Assembly (NCBI GenBank): GCA_964504305.1
Contig: CAZDEB010000003.1
Coordinates: 217,973 to 281,972, forward strand
Length of the DNA: 64,000 nucleotides
Direction of reading: 5' to 3'
Origin: UBA11606 sp964504305
GTDB taxonomy: Bacteria; Actinomycetota; Acidimicrobiia; Acidimicrobiales; Aldehydirespiratoraceae
This document shows positions 33,952-41,455 of this stretch, piece by piece. Position 1 is the stretch's first letter; every line of letters begins with the position of its first letter. The position numbers and the translations under genes were made by a program. The notes beneath the pieces were generated by a model. It worked only from the letters and a program-made list of their open reading frames with translations. It did no database searches and had not been told where the DNA came from.

Positions 33952-34063
33952 GCAAGCAATGTCTGAGCGAGCAATGTCTGAGCGAGCAATGTCTGAGCAA
34001 GCAATGTCTGAGCGAGCAATGTCTGAGCAAGCAATGTCTGAGCAAGCAATGTCTGAGCAAGCA
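33944..34063 (+). repeat. 15-bp tandem repeat (8 copies) containing a start codon in every unit
   Basis: Eight head-to-tail copies of ATGTCTGAGCAAGCA or ATGTCTGAGCGAGCA (CAA in copies 1, 4, 6, 7, 8; CGA in 2, 3, 5). The ninth unit begins ATGTCTGAG and leads into the conserved thiolase N-terminus. The unit length is a multiple of three, so all nine ATG codons are in one frame and each unit encodes Met-Ser-Glu-(Gln/Arg)-Ala. All reading frames across the array stay open. Confidence 0.97.
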
Positions 34064-35251
34064 ATGTCTGAGATCGCTCTTCTTGGGGTCGGGATGCATC
34101 AGTGGGGGAAGTGGGGCCGTAATTTTGTTGATTACGGCACGGCGGCGGCGCGTGACGCGTTGGCTGATGCGTCGGTGGATTGGAATGATGTCGGGTTTAT
34201 TTCGGGGGCGATCACGGTGCGTTGTGGCTACCCGGGGTATGTGGCTGGTTCGACTTTCGCCCGTTCGTTGGGGTTCAACGGGGCGCAGGTGACGTCGAGT
34301 TATGCGGCGTGTGCTTCGGGGGCGACGGCGTTGCAGGTGGCTCGGGGCCAGATTCTTTCGGGCGCGACCGATGTTGCGCTGATTGTTGGTGCTGATACGA
34401 CGCCGAAGGGTTTTCTCAAACCGCAGGAAGGCGACCGTCCCGACGATGTCGATTGGTTGCGGTTCCGCATGGTTGGCGCCACCAACCCGGTCTATTTTGG
34501 TCTTCAGGCCCGTCGCCGGATGGATCTTTATGGGGCGACGTCGGAGGATTTCGCTCGGGTGAAGGTCAAGAATTCGCGTCATTCGGTCCATAACCCTCGG
34601 GCTCGGTTTACCAAGGAGTACGGGATCGACGATGTTATGAATTCGCCGGTTGTGTCTGACCCGTTGCGACTGCTCGATATTTGTGCGACTTCTGATGGTG
34701 GGGCGGCTCTTGTTGTGTCGTCGATGGAGTACGCCCGTGCTCATGGCCATGTCGACCCGGTTCGGGTTGCCGGGATCTCGACGGTCACGCCGACTTACCC
34801 CGACACGATGATCGACCTGCCGTACCTCGCTACCGATTCGGCGGGGGCGACCGCGGAGCCCGATCGGGGGTTCAAGCAGTCGATCGGTGATCGGGTGTAC
34901 GCCGAGGCCGGTTTGGGGCCCGACGACGTGGATGTTGCCGAGGTCTACGACTTGTCGAGTTCTCTTGAACTTGATTGGTATGAGCAGCTCGGGTTTTGTG
35001 AGGTTGGTGATGCCGAGAAGCTGTTGCGCGACGGCGTCACGTCGATCGGTGGCCGCTTGCCGGTCAACCCGAGCGGTGGGTTGGGCGCGTTCGGTGAGGC
35101 CGTACCGGCGCAGGCGCTTGCTCAGGTTTGCGAGCTGGCGTGGCAGCTGCGAGGCGAGGCCGGGGCCCGTCAGGTTGCGGGGGCTCGGGTTGGTATTACC
35201 GCCAATCAGGGCCTCTTTGGTCACGGTTCGTCGGTGCTGGTCCGGCGATGA
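33944..35251 (+). CDS. SCP2-type thiolase / lipid-transfer protein with nine possible in-frame starts
   Basis: Conserved protein begins at the ninth ATG (34064, MSEIALLGVGMHQWGKWG), giving 395 residues; the first ATG (33944), which has the only strong Shine-Dalgarno (GGAGG at 33931-33935), gives 435. Thiolase motifs: nucleophile Cys in SYAACASGATALQVARG, NPSGGLGAFGEAVPAQALAQ, and GITANQGLFGHGSS. With the DUF35 protein upstream and an EchA20-like hydrolase downstream (ATGA overlap) this looks like a three-gene acyl-CoA or steroid-ring catabolic operon. Whether it cleaves by thiolysis or retro-aldol is unknown. The 40-residue repeat tail is predicted helical and charged. Confidence 0.9.
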   Translation: MSEQAMSERAMSERAMSEQAMSERAMSEQAMSEQAMSEQAMSEIALLGVGMHQWGKWGRNFVDYGTAAARDALADASVDWNDVGFISGAITVRCGYPGYVAGSTFARSLGFNGAQVTSSYAACASGATALQVARGQILSGATDVALIVGADTTPKGFLKPQEGDRPDDVDWLRFRMVGATNPVYFGLQARRRMDLYGATSEDFARVKVKNSRHSVHNPRARFTKEYGIDDVMNSPVVSDPLRLLDICATSDGGAALVVSSMEYARAHGHVDPVRVAGISTVTPTYPDTMIDLPYLATDSAGATAEPDRGFKQSIGDRVYAEAGLGPDDVDVAEVYDLSSSLELDWYEQLGFCEVGDAEKLLRDGVTSIGGRLPVNPSGGLGAFGEAVPAQALAQVCELAWQLRGEAGARQVAGARVGITANQGLFGHGSSVLVRR

Positions 35252-36015
35252 CAATCCACGAGTCGCTCAGCGAAACTGGCGTTCTTGAGCTGGTTATGGA
35301 TAACCCGAAGGTCAACGCGTTGCCGATCGCCGACACGTTTGCGCTCGCTCAAGCGCTCAACGATGTTCGCAACCGAAGCGAGGTGCGAGCGGTCGTGCTT
35401 ACGGCGACGGGCCGGGGTTTCTGTGCCGGTGTCGACATCAAAGAGATGCAGCGGATGCCCGGTCAGGAGGGCATCCTCGCAGTAAACCAAGCCTGTTTCG
35501 ATGCGTTCCGGGCCGTGTATGAGTGCGCCGTTCCTGTTGTGTGTGCCGTAAACGACTTTTGTCTGGGTACCGGCATCGGTTTGGCTGGTTCAGCCGATGT
35601 GGTGGTGGCGGCCAAGGGTGTTCGGTTCGCTCTGCCAGAGGTTGATAATGGTGCCTTGGGAGCGGCTACCCATTTGGGCCGTCTTGTGCCCGAGAAACAT
35701 TTGCGGTGGATGCTTTATAGCTGCGAGCCGGTCTCGGCGGAGCAGCTTCACGACTGGGGGACTGTCCTTCACGTGGTTGCCTTGGAGGACTTGCTCACCA
35801 CGGCTCACAGGGTGGCCGACGTTATTGCCGCCAAGTCGCCGCCGGTTATTCGAGCGGCTAAGCGTTCGCTCAATGGCATCGAGCCCGACCCGGCGGTTTC
35901 GTACCGTTATGAGCAGGGTTTTACGTTCGAACTCAACCTTCAGGGTCATGGCGACGCCGCCCGCGACGCATTTGTCCGTGGAGATCGGTCATCTAATTCC
36001 GCTGCTACCGACTGA
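35248..36015 (+). CDS. echA20: Enoyl-CoA hydratase/isomerase family, EchA20-like ring hydrolase
   Basis: 255 residues, crotonase fold. Oxyanion-hole region GRGFCAGVDIKEMQR; then FRAVYECAVPVVCAVNDFCL, GTGIGLAGSADVVVA, ALPEVDNGALGAATHLGRLV and YRYEQGFTFELNLQGHGDA. This set closely resembles mycobacterial EchA20, which hydrolyses the D-ring of a steroid-derived indane CoA ester. Assignment is from memory of that family; a generic hydratase is possible. ATG 35248 overlaps the thiolase stop. No ipdA/B or other steroid C/D-ring genes are in the window. Confidence 0.8.
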   Translation: MTIHESLSETGVLELVMDNPKVNALPIADTFALAQALNDVRNRSEVRAVVLTATGRGFCAGVDIKEMQRMPGQEGILAVNQACFDAFRAVYECAVPVVCAVNDFCLGTGIGLAGSADVVVAAKGVRFALPEVDNGALGAATHLGRLVPEKHLRWMLYSCEPVSAEQLHDWGTVLHVVALEDLLTTAHRVADVIAAKSPPVIRAAKRSLNGIEPDPAVSYRYEQGFTFELNLQGHGDAARDAFVRGDRSSNSAATD

Positions 36016-36062
36016 CGAACTCGGGGGTCACGACTTGGACCCCGACTGCTCGGCCGGCGGCT

Positions 36063-36329
36063 TTAGTTACCGGAGATTTGCCGTCCAAATTCTCGCAACC
36101 GGGCGACCGCGTCGGTGTCGGCCGGACTGGCACTGTCGGCCAGAGTCTGTTTGATCTCCTTGTACGTGGAGTGAGCAAGCCCGCAGTCTTTGCATTTCTC
36201 GAGGTGTTCGCCGATCTTGGCGGCAAAGTCGGGTTCGACGTCGCCGTCCAAGTAGCTCTGGAGGGCTCGTCCGACCTCTCGGCAGTTTGCTTCGGAGCTG
36301 AGGCGGCGACGCCAACGTCGGCGGATCAT
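36063..36329 (-). CDS. Zinc anti-sigma factor (RsrA-like)
   Basis: 88 residues. ZAS-type motif: Cys ~16 (NCREVG), His ~42 and CKDC (EHLEKCKDCGL). This H-x3-C-x2-C arrangement binds zinc and releases the sigma factor on thiol oxidation in the RsrA family. ATG overlaps the sigma factor stop (ATGA), the usual coupling for a sigma/anti-sigma pair. An Arg-rich N-terminus (IRRRWRRR) is unusual. Confidence 0.85.
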   Translation of the reverse strand: MIRRRWRRRLSSEANCREVGRALQSYLDGDVEPDFAAKIGEHLEKCKDCGLAHSTYKEIKQTLADSASPADTDAVARLREFGRQISGN

Positions 36330-36886
36330 GTTGGTCGTCCGTTCAGGTAGGCGCCACTTTGTTCTAGATGTTTGCGAATCCGAGTTCGGGCCCGGTGCAA
36401 TCGGCTCATTACGGTGCCGGTTGGGACCCCCAAGATGTCGGCCGCTTCTTGGTATGACAGGGCCTGTACGTCGACCAATTGAACGACCGAGCGGAACTTT
36501 TCGGGTAGCGAGTTGAGGGCGTTCTCGACCGCTGCGCTGTAGCCGCGTTCCAGCACTTGGGCTTCGGGGTCGGCGTCGTCGGAATCTTCGTCGGCGAGGC
36601 GATCCATGGTTGCGTCGGGGTCGCGAAGAAGTTCTGGGCGACGTCGTCGGACACGGTTGATCTGAGCATTGCGCATGATGGTGAGCAGCCAGGCGCGGGG
36701 GTGGCGTCCGTCAAAGCGCAGGATTGCTTTGTAGGCGCGCAACATGGTGTCTTGCACGAGGTCTTCGGCATCGGTCGGGTTGCGGGTAATCGAACGGGCA
36801 ACTCGGTAAAGCACTTCGATTTCGGGCACGACGTAACGGTCGAATGCAGCCTGCTGCGTGCTCGAGTCGACTTGCGGTTCAGCCAT
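36326..36886 (-). CDS. ECF sigma factor, SigR/SigH-like
   Basis: 186 residues. Region 2: VLYRVARSITRNPTDAEDLV-QDTMLRAYKA; region 4: LPEKFRSVVQLVDVQALSYQ-EAADILGVPTGTVMSRLHR. This TVMSRLHRAR form is typical of the SigR/SigH/RpoE group, which responds to thiol-oxidative stress through the zinc anti-sigma factor encoded next. The mycothione reductase and thioredoxin genes in the window would be logical targets. Leaderless ATG 36886 behind TAGATT. Confidence 0.9.
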   Translation of the reverse strand: MAEPQVDSSTQQAAFDRYVVPEIEVLYRVARSITRNPTDAEDLVQDTMLRAYKAILRFDGRHPRAWLLTIMRNAQINRVRRRRPELLRDPDATMDRLADEDSDDADPEAQVLERGYSAAVENALNSLPEKFRSVVQLVDVQALSYQEAADILGVPTGTVMSRLHRARTRIRKHLEQSGAYLNGRPT

Positions 36887-36892
36887 CGACGA

Positions 36893-36898
36893 AATCTA
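36893..36898 (-). promoter_or_regulatory. -10 element, leaderless start of the sigma factor
   Basis: Minus-strand TAGATT followed by 6 bases and ATG 36886. Confidence 0.55.
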
Positions 36899-36965
36899 GC
36901 AAGGTCTGAGATCTTGATGGGGGTGGGTGGGGAATGGCGGCGCAGAACTGCGGGTTTGTGCGCTC

Positions 36966-37145
36966 ATGGGGCACATGCACCGAGCCCGCTGGGGGCATAT
37001 TCTCGAGTTGTGGATGGATGACGAGCTCGATCCGGCGCGCATCGAACGGGTTCTGCGTCATCTTTCCGAATGCGCCGACTGCGCGGGCGAAGTCGAGGAG
37101 CTGGCTTGTCTTAAGCGGGCGTTGGCGCACGTGACAACTTCGTGA
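36966..37145 (+). CDS. Second small zf-HC2 protein, coupled to ccdA
   Basis: 59 residues starting MGHMHRARWGHILELWMDDE. The end has HLSECADCAGEVEELA, another H-x3-C-x2-C zinc-binding anti-sigma-like motif. It is divergent from the sigma/anti-sigma pair and overlaps ccdA by GTGA. It could be a second redox switch or an accessory to the membrane thiol pathway. ATG 36966 is chosen; a longer frame from 36927 is possible. Confidence 0.65.
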   Translation: MGHMHRARWGHILELWMDDELDPARIERVLRHLSECADCAGEVEELACLKRALAHVTTS

Positions 37146-37894
37146 CCGGAAATGTCACCCTGTTGGCGGCGTTCGGCGCTGGGATTGTTTCGTTTCTCTC
37201 GCCGTGTGTGTTGCCGATCATTCCCGGTTATCTCTCGCTGGTAACTGGCTTGGAGATCGGCGAACTCGAGAATCGTGACCGGTCGGCTTTGGCGGGGATT
37301 GTTTTCAATACGATCCTCTTTATTGTGGGGTTCGGATCGGTTTTTGTTCTTCTGGGGCTCGGCGCGACCACCGCCGGCAGTTTGTTGCTTGATCATCAAG
37401 GCGTTCTTACCCGCGGCGCTGGGGTCATGTTGTTGACGATGGCGTTGTTTGTGTTGGGTTCGATGTATCTACAAGCGCCGTGGTTGTACCAAGAAGCGCG
37501 TTTCGCCCCAAACCTCTCCCGCTATGGACCATTTGCGGCACCGGTTGCGGGCGTAGCGTTCGGATTCGGCTGGACGCCGTGTATCGGACCGGTCCTGACG
37601 TCGGTTTTGGCGGTGGCGGCCACCGATGGCCGAGCGAGTAGGGGAGCCCTTCTTTTGGGTGTTTACGCGTTGGGTCTCGGTCTGCCGTTCATGGTCGCGG
37701 GGGTCCTGTTTTCGCGTGTCTCGGGGGCCATGGGTTTCCTGAAACGAAAGATGCGGGCCATCACCTGGATCTCGGCGCTCTCTTTGGCCTTTTTCGGGAT
37801 CCTTCTCACGCTTGATCGCCTGAGCTGGTTGACGATCCAGATCCAGCGATTGGCCCGAACTGTTGGACTTGAGTTCCTTGTCGAACTCGGATGA
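37142..37894 (+). CDS. ccdA: Cytochrome c biogenesis / thiol transport protein CcdA
   Basis: 250 residues, six membrane helices. Redox cysteines in FLSPCVLPIIPGYLSLVTG (helix 1) and GWTPCIGPVLTSVLAVAAT (helix 4). Moves reducing equivalents from cytoplasmic thioredoxin to exported thiol proteins. GTG 37142 overlaps the zinc protein; the thioredoxin-like gene follows 15 bases downstream. Confidence 0.95.
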   Translation: MTGNVTLLAAFGAGIVSFLSPCVLPIIPGYLSLVTGLEIGELENRDRSALAGIVFNTILFIVGFGSVFVLLGLGATTAGSLLLDHQGVLTRGAGVMLLTMALFVLGSMYLQAPWLYQEARFAPNLSRYGPFAAPVAGVAFGFGWTPCIGPVLTSVLAVAATDGRASRGALLLGVYALGLGLPFMVAGVLFSRVSGAMGFLKRKMRAITWISALSLAFFGILLTLDRLSWLTIQIQRLARTVGLEFLVELG

Positions 37895-37909
37895 ACCTGG
37901 AGTTACCGG

Positions 37910-38551
37910 ATGAAACAAAAATCACAAACAAGTAGTGGCAAGGGCAAGAAAGCTCAGGCCGAAGCTCGCCGGCTTGCCGCGCAACGAGCGGCGCGCAAGG
38001 CGCGGTTGCAGTGGGCCCTAATCATCGGAATCGGTGTGGCCATTCTCGGTGGGGTTATTGGTGTCTCGGTTTGGGATGCCCGGACTCGCTCGGGTGATAC
38101 GACCCGCGAGGCGTGGGATCTTCCTGCTCGCGACAACGATGCCGACGGTGACGGCCGTATCAAGCTTTCGGATTTCGCCGGGAAACCGACGGTGGTGAAC
38201 TTTTATGCTGATTGGTGCACCGTCTGCGAAGCGGAGCTGCCCGACTTTGCGACGGTGGCCAACGACTTGGGCGACCAAATCAATTTTGTGCATGTGAATA
38301 CCCAGGAGACTGGTGACTGGAAACGGTTCATGAACCTCGGGACCGGTCACTGGCCAATCGCCAGGGACATAAACGGTCAGCAAGGCGGGGGCTCGGGCCT
38401 CTATGAGTCGGTGGCACGACCGGCCGGAATCAACGGGATGCCTGTGACGGCGTTCTATGACGCCAACGGCAAGTGGGTGACCACGACCGGGGTGCGTAAC
38501 GAGTCGTCGCTTCGGGCGACGATCGCCCAGTCTTTCGGAATCGGTCGCTAA
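37910..38551 (+). CDS. Membrane-anchored thioredoxin-like protein (TlpA/ResA type)
   Basis: 213 residues. A Lys/Ala/Arg-rich cytoplasmic N-terminus, one membrane helix (LIIGIGVAILGGVIGVSV), then an exported thioredoxin fold with active site NFYADWCTVCEAELPDFATV and cis-Pro GMPVTAFYD. Likely reduced by CcdA encoded immediately upstream; typical role is keeping apocytochrome c or other exported cysteines reduced. GGAG ribosome site. The thioredoxin insert GSGLYESVARPAGI replaces the usual short loop. Confidence 0.9.
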   Translation: MKQKSQTSSGKGKKAQAEARRLAAQRAARKARLQWALIIGIGVAILGGVIGVSVWDARTRSGDTTREAWDLPARDNDADGDGRIKLSDFAGKPTVVNFYADWCTVCEAELPDFATVANDLGDQINFVHVNTQETGDWKRFMNLGTGHWPIARDINGQQGGGSGLYESVARPAGINGMPVTAFYDANGKWVTTTGVRNESSLRATIAQSFGIGR

Positions 38552-38570
38552 TCCGGGGAACGCAGGCCGG

Positions 38571-38576
38571 TACCGT
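38571..38576 (+). promoter_or_regulatory. -10 element before the globin gene
   Basis: TACCGT followed by 7 bases and ATG 38584. Confidence 0.5.
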
Positions 38577-38583
38577 TGCGGCC

Positions 38584-38967
38584 ATGACCGCGCCATCGTC
38601 GCTCTACGAAGTTGTTGGGGGCGATCAGTTCTTTGTCGATCTGGTCGATCGCTTCTACGTTCATGTTGAGCAGCAACCGTCGCTGCGTGCAATGTACCCA
38701 GACGATCTTGACGGACCCAGGCAACGGCTTACTCTGTTCCTGATCCAGTATTGGGGTGGGCCCGGGACTTACAGCGAGCAGCGCGGTCACCCCCGCTTGC
38801 GGATGCGTCACAACCCTTACCAGATTGACTGCTCGGCGCGGGACATGTGGCTTGGTTGTATGAGCGCGGCAGTAGCGGAGTCGGCGCCGCCAGTTGCAAT
38901 AGGCGAGGCTCTGCTCGACTATTTTGTCCGTTCGGCCGACTTCATGCGCAACGTGGCCGAACCATAG
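38584..38967 (+). CDS. glbO: Group II truncated hemoglobin (GlbO-like)
   Basis: 127 residues. LYEVVGGDQFFVDLVDRFYV (helices A-B), PRQRLTLFLIQYWGGPGTYS, the proximal His in RLRMRHNPYQI and the G8 Trp in DMWLGCMSAA are those of trHbO. Likely binds O2 or NO under low oxygen. Located after the redox genes. Leaderless start by promoter spacing. Confidence 0.93.
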   Translation: MTAPSSLYEVVGGDQFFVDLVDRFYVHVEQQPSLRAMYPDDLDGPRQRLTLFLIQYWGGPGTYSEQRGHPRLRMRHNPYQIDCSARDMWLGCMSAAVAESAPPVAIGEALLDYFVRSADFMRNVAEP

Positions 38968-38989
38968 GCGCAAAATGAACCCCTGTAAT

Positions 38990-39016
38990 TTGATCAGGCG
39001 CGTATGGGGTTACACT
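38990..39016 (+). promoter_or_regulatory. Candidate promoter of the HU gene
   Basis: TTGATC (38990-38995) and TACACT (39011-39016), spacer 15 bases, slightly short. Transcription from here would give a leader of ~120 bases before the HU gene, the longest mRNA leader apart from gcvP. A second TTGACT at 39068 has no good -10. Confidence 0.35.
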
Positions 39017-39145
39017 AAGTTCGTTGAGTTTCTAGGGTAGAACGATGCCAAAGTTCTGCCTAAATGCTTGACTCGCGACCAAATATCTAGTCGTGTGTAA
39101 CTTACCGGTCCGCGAAAGCCGTGGAACAAGCCAAGGAGAACGAAC

Positions 39146-39421
39146 ATGAACAAGGGCGAACTTGTCGCAGCAATGGCCGAAGCGGCCGATGTTAGTCAGA
39201 AGGACGCAGGTGCCTGCCTCGACGCGATGTTCGAAACCATCGCCGCGCAGGTAAGTGCTGGCAACGAAGTGTCCATCACTGGATGGATGAAGATTGAGAA
39301 GGCCAACACATCGGCCCGGGTCGGACGTAACCCGCAGACGGGTGAAGAAATTCAGGTCCCAGCTGGAACTCGCACAAAGGTGAGCGCCGGCTCAAAGCTC
39401 AAGGCCGCAGGCAAGAGCTGA
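39146..39421 (+). CDS. hup: HU-family DNA-binding protein
   Basis: 91 residues. MNKGELVAAMAEAADVSQKD start and the beta-arm region ARVGRNPQTGEEIQVPAGTR are those of HU. Unlike mycobacterial HU it lacks a long Lys/Ala C-terminal tail and ends SKLKAAGKS. Strong AAGGAG ribosome site and a clear terminator follow, consistent with high expression. Confidence 0.96.
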   Translation: MNKGELVAAMAEAADVSQKDAGACLDAMFETIAAQVSAGNEVSITGWMKIEKANTSARVGRNPQTGEEIQVPAGTRTKVSAGSKLKAAGKS

Positions 39422-39453
39422 ACCGCTTCGGTGTAGTACGGATTTCGCGATCG

Positions 39454-39480
39454 CGGGGCGGCTTCGGCCGCCCCGTTTCG
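39454..39480 (+). terminator. Rho-independent-type terminator after the HU gene
   Basis: Stem GGGGCGGC - loop TTCG - GCCGCCCC (39455-39474), extended by one C-G pair, followed by GTTTCG. Stable UUCG tetraloop; the T run is short (three). Confidence 0.8.
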
Positions 39481-39513
39481 CGCTAGCAAGCAGGGCTCGC
39501 ATCGGAGACAACC

Positions 39514-39942
39514 ATGAATCAGCCAAGACCAGCGGAGATATTGCCGCACCGTGATCCGTTTCTATTTGTCGACGAGATCACCGAGCTCGAGCCCGGTCAG
39601 TCGGCCAAAGCGGTCTGGACCTTGACCGGGGACGAGAAATTTTTCGACGGGCATTTCCCGGGCCGTCCGACTCTCCCCGGAGTTTTGATGTGTGAGGCTA
39701 TTGCCCAGGTTGGAGCGATAGCTCTTCTGGCCGACGAACGCTACGCCGGCAAGCTGCCGCTGTTCGGTGGCCTCGACAAAGCCCGCTTTCGACGCCAGGT
39801 TGGCCCTGGCGACACGTTGGTGCTCGAGGTCGAGATGGGTCGGCTGTCGGCCCGAGCAGGCAAAGGCGAGGGACGAGCGCTGCTGAACGGCGACGTAGCC
39901 GTGAGCTGCGAGCTGATGTTTGTGATCGTCGACGCCCAATAG
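39514..39942 (+). CDS. fabZ: 3-hydroxyacyl-ACP dehydratase FabZ
   Basis: 142 residues, hotdog fold. Catalytic His in LPHRDPFLFVDEI and Glu in PTLPGVLMCEAIAQVGAIAL; FFDGHFPGRP is the family motif. Dehydrates beta-hydroxyacyl-ACP in type II fatty-acid synthesis. It converges tail-to-tail on the minus-strand fab operon (gap ~25 bases). GGAG ribosome site at ~39505. Confidence 0.95.
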   Translation: MNQPRPAEILPHRDPFLFVDEITELEPGQSAKAVWTLTGDEKFFDGHFPGRPTLPGVLMCEAIAQVGAIALLADERYAGKLPLFGGLDKARFRRQVGPGDTLVLEVEMGRLSARAGKGEGRALLNGDVAVSCELMFVIVDAQ

Positions 39943-39967
39943 CGGGCGAGAGGCGACGCCAGAGCCT

Positions 39968-41146
39968 CTATTCGGGCGGGCCGATAACGACGGTGCCGTT
40001 GTGCCCACCGAAACCTAACGAGTTCGATAGCGACGGACCTGGGGTCCACGGCGCCGGCTGATCGCGCACGATGTTGACCGGTGGTAGTTCGGGGTCGGGT
40101 TCGACGAGGCCGGCCGTAGGTGGGATCAGGTGGTGCTGCATGGCTAGCAGCACCGCTACGGCCTCGATTGCGCCGGCGCCGCCAAGAGCGTGTCCGGTGA
40201 TGCCCTTGGTGGACGTTACGAGCGGGCCGTTGTCGGTGCCGAATACTTTGGAGATGGCTTCGGCTTCGGCGGCATCGTTTTTGTCGGTTGATGTTCCGTG
40301 GGCGTTGATGTGTTTGACGTCGCCGGGCTCGATGCCGGCGTCGTTCATCGCGATCTGCATGCAGTTGACCGCGCCGACGCCGCCGGGTGCTGGTGCGGTG
40401 ATGTGGTGGGCGTCGGCGGTGCTGGCCGATCCCATGATCTCGCCGAGGATCGTGGCGCCGCGTTCGATTGCCATGTCCCACTCTTCGAGCACCAAGATGC
40501 CGCAACCTTCGGCCATGACGAACCCGTCGCGGCCAACGTCGAATGGTCGGCTCACGCCGCTTTTGGAAAGGGCAGTCATGTTGGAGAACCCAGCGACCGC
40601 GGTCGGCGTGAACGGTGCTTCTGAACCGCCCGCCATTACGACGTCGCAACGGCCATCGGCGATCATGCGAGCGCCGTTACCGATGGCGTGAGTGCCTGCC
40701 GCGCAAGCTGTGACAGTATTTTCACATGGACCCTGCCAGCCGTGGCGCATCGAAACGGCGGCCGCGGCGGCGTTGGGCATCATCATTGGTACGAGGAACG
40801 GAGAGACCCGGCGTTCGCCCTTGTTGAGACGAATCTCGATTTGTTCTTCGAGGGTGCCGATGCCGCCGATTCCGGTGCCGATGAAAGTTCCCCGGCGGGC
40901 CGGGTCGGCGGTGAGTTCACCGGCTTGGTCCAGCGCTTCTTCGGCAGCCGCGAGAGCGAATTGGGTGTAGCGGTCGCTGCGACGAGCATCCTTGGCATTG
41001 TCGAAGTAGGGACTGGCGTCCCAATCGTCGATCTTGCGAAAGCCAACCGGCGCTTCGCCTAGCAGACCTTCCCAAAATTTGTCTTTTCCAATACCGGCAA
41101 GGGCGACAACGCCAATGCCGGTAACCGCTACCCGTCGTCCCTGCAT
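39968..41146 (-). CDS. fabF: 3-oxoacyl-ACP synthase II (FabF)
   Basis: 392 residues, condensing enzyme. Cys-His-His: TACAAGTHAIGNG, NAHGTSTDKND and TKGITGHALGGAGA. The chain is ~20 residues shorter than most FabF but motifs are complete. Elongates acyl-ACP. ATG shares a base with the acpP stop. Last gene of fabD-fabH-fabG-acpP-fabF. Confidence 0.95.
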   Translation of the reverse strand: MQGRRVAVTGIGVVALAGIGKDKFWEGLLGEAPVGFRKIDDWDASPYFDNAKDARRSDRYTQFALAAAEEALDQAGELTADPARRGTFIGTGIGGIGTLEEQIEIRLNKGERRVSPFLVPMMMPNAAAAAVSMRHGWQGPCENTVTACAAGTHAIGNGARMIADGRCDVVMAGGSEAPFTPTAVAGFSNMTALSKSGVSRPFDVGRDGFVMAEGCGILVLEEWDMAIERGATILGEIMGSASTADAHHITAPAPGGVGAVNCMQIAMNDAGIEPGDVKHINAHGTSTDKNDAAEAEAISKVFGTDNGPLVTSTKGITGHALGGAGAIEAVAVLLAMQHHLIPPTAGLVEPDPELPPVNIVRDQPAPWTPGPSLSNSLGFGGHNGTVVIGPPE

Positions 41147-41376
41147 CAGAGCTTGGTGACGACCAACTGGTACGCCCCGTCGAGCGTGGTCACGCCCTCG
41201 AGCTCTTCTTCTTCGACGTTGACGTCAAATTCCTCTTCCAGAGCCATGACCAGTTCGACAAGGTCGAGGCTGTCGGCGTCGAGGGATTCGAAGGTGGCGT
41301 CGGCAACAACCTGTGCCTCTTCGACGGACAAGACGTCGACGACACACTTGCTGAATCGATTCCAGTTGTCACTCAC
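41146..41376 (-). CDS. acpP: Acyl carrier protein
   Basis: 76 residues, acidic. Phosphopantetheine serine in DADSLDLVELVMALEEEFDV. GTG 41376 has GGAGAAA upstream and gives the normal ACP length; the longer frame to 41478 reads into the fabG-acpP gap. Confidence 0.95.
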   Translation of the reverse strand: MSDNWNRFSKCVVDVLSVEEAQVVADATFESLDADSLDLVELVMALEEEFDVNVEEEELEGVTTLDGAYQLVVTKL

Positions 41377-41455
41377 TACATTTCTCCATTGTTTGGGACG
41401 GCCACGCGGTTGGTGGACCGTCCGGAAAGTCGTTAATGATGTTCGGTAGGCTAGT

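Noticed and set aside
33944..34063. CRISPR array or insertion-element end at the 15-bp repeat
   Set aside because: Units are contiguous with no spacers, and in frame with the thiolase.
33755..35254. Long antisense frame (499 codons) opposite the repeat and thiolase
   Set aside because: Low-complexity product rich in Arg, Leu and His (repeated LRHCLLRH units), produced by the 15-bp repeat and high GC; no ribosome site. The plus strand is the gene.
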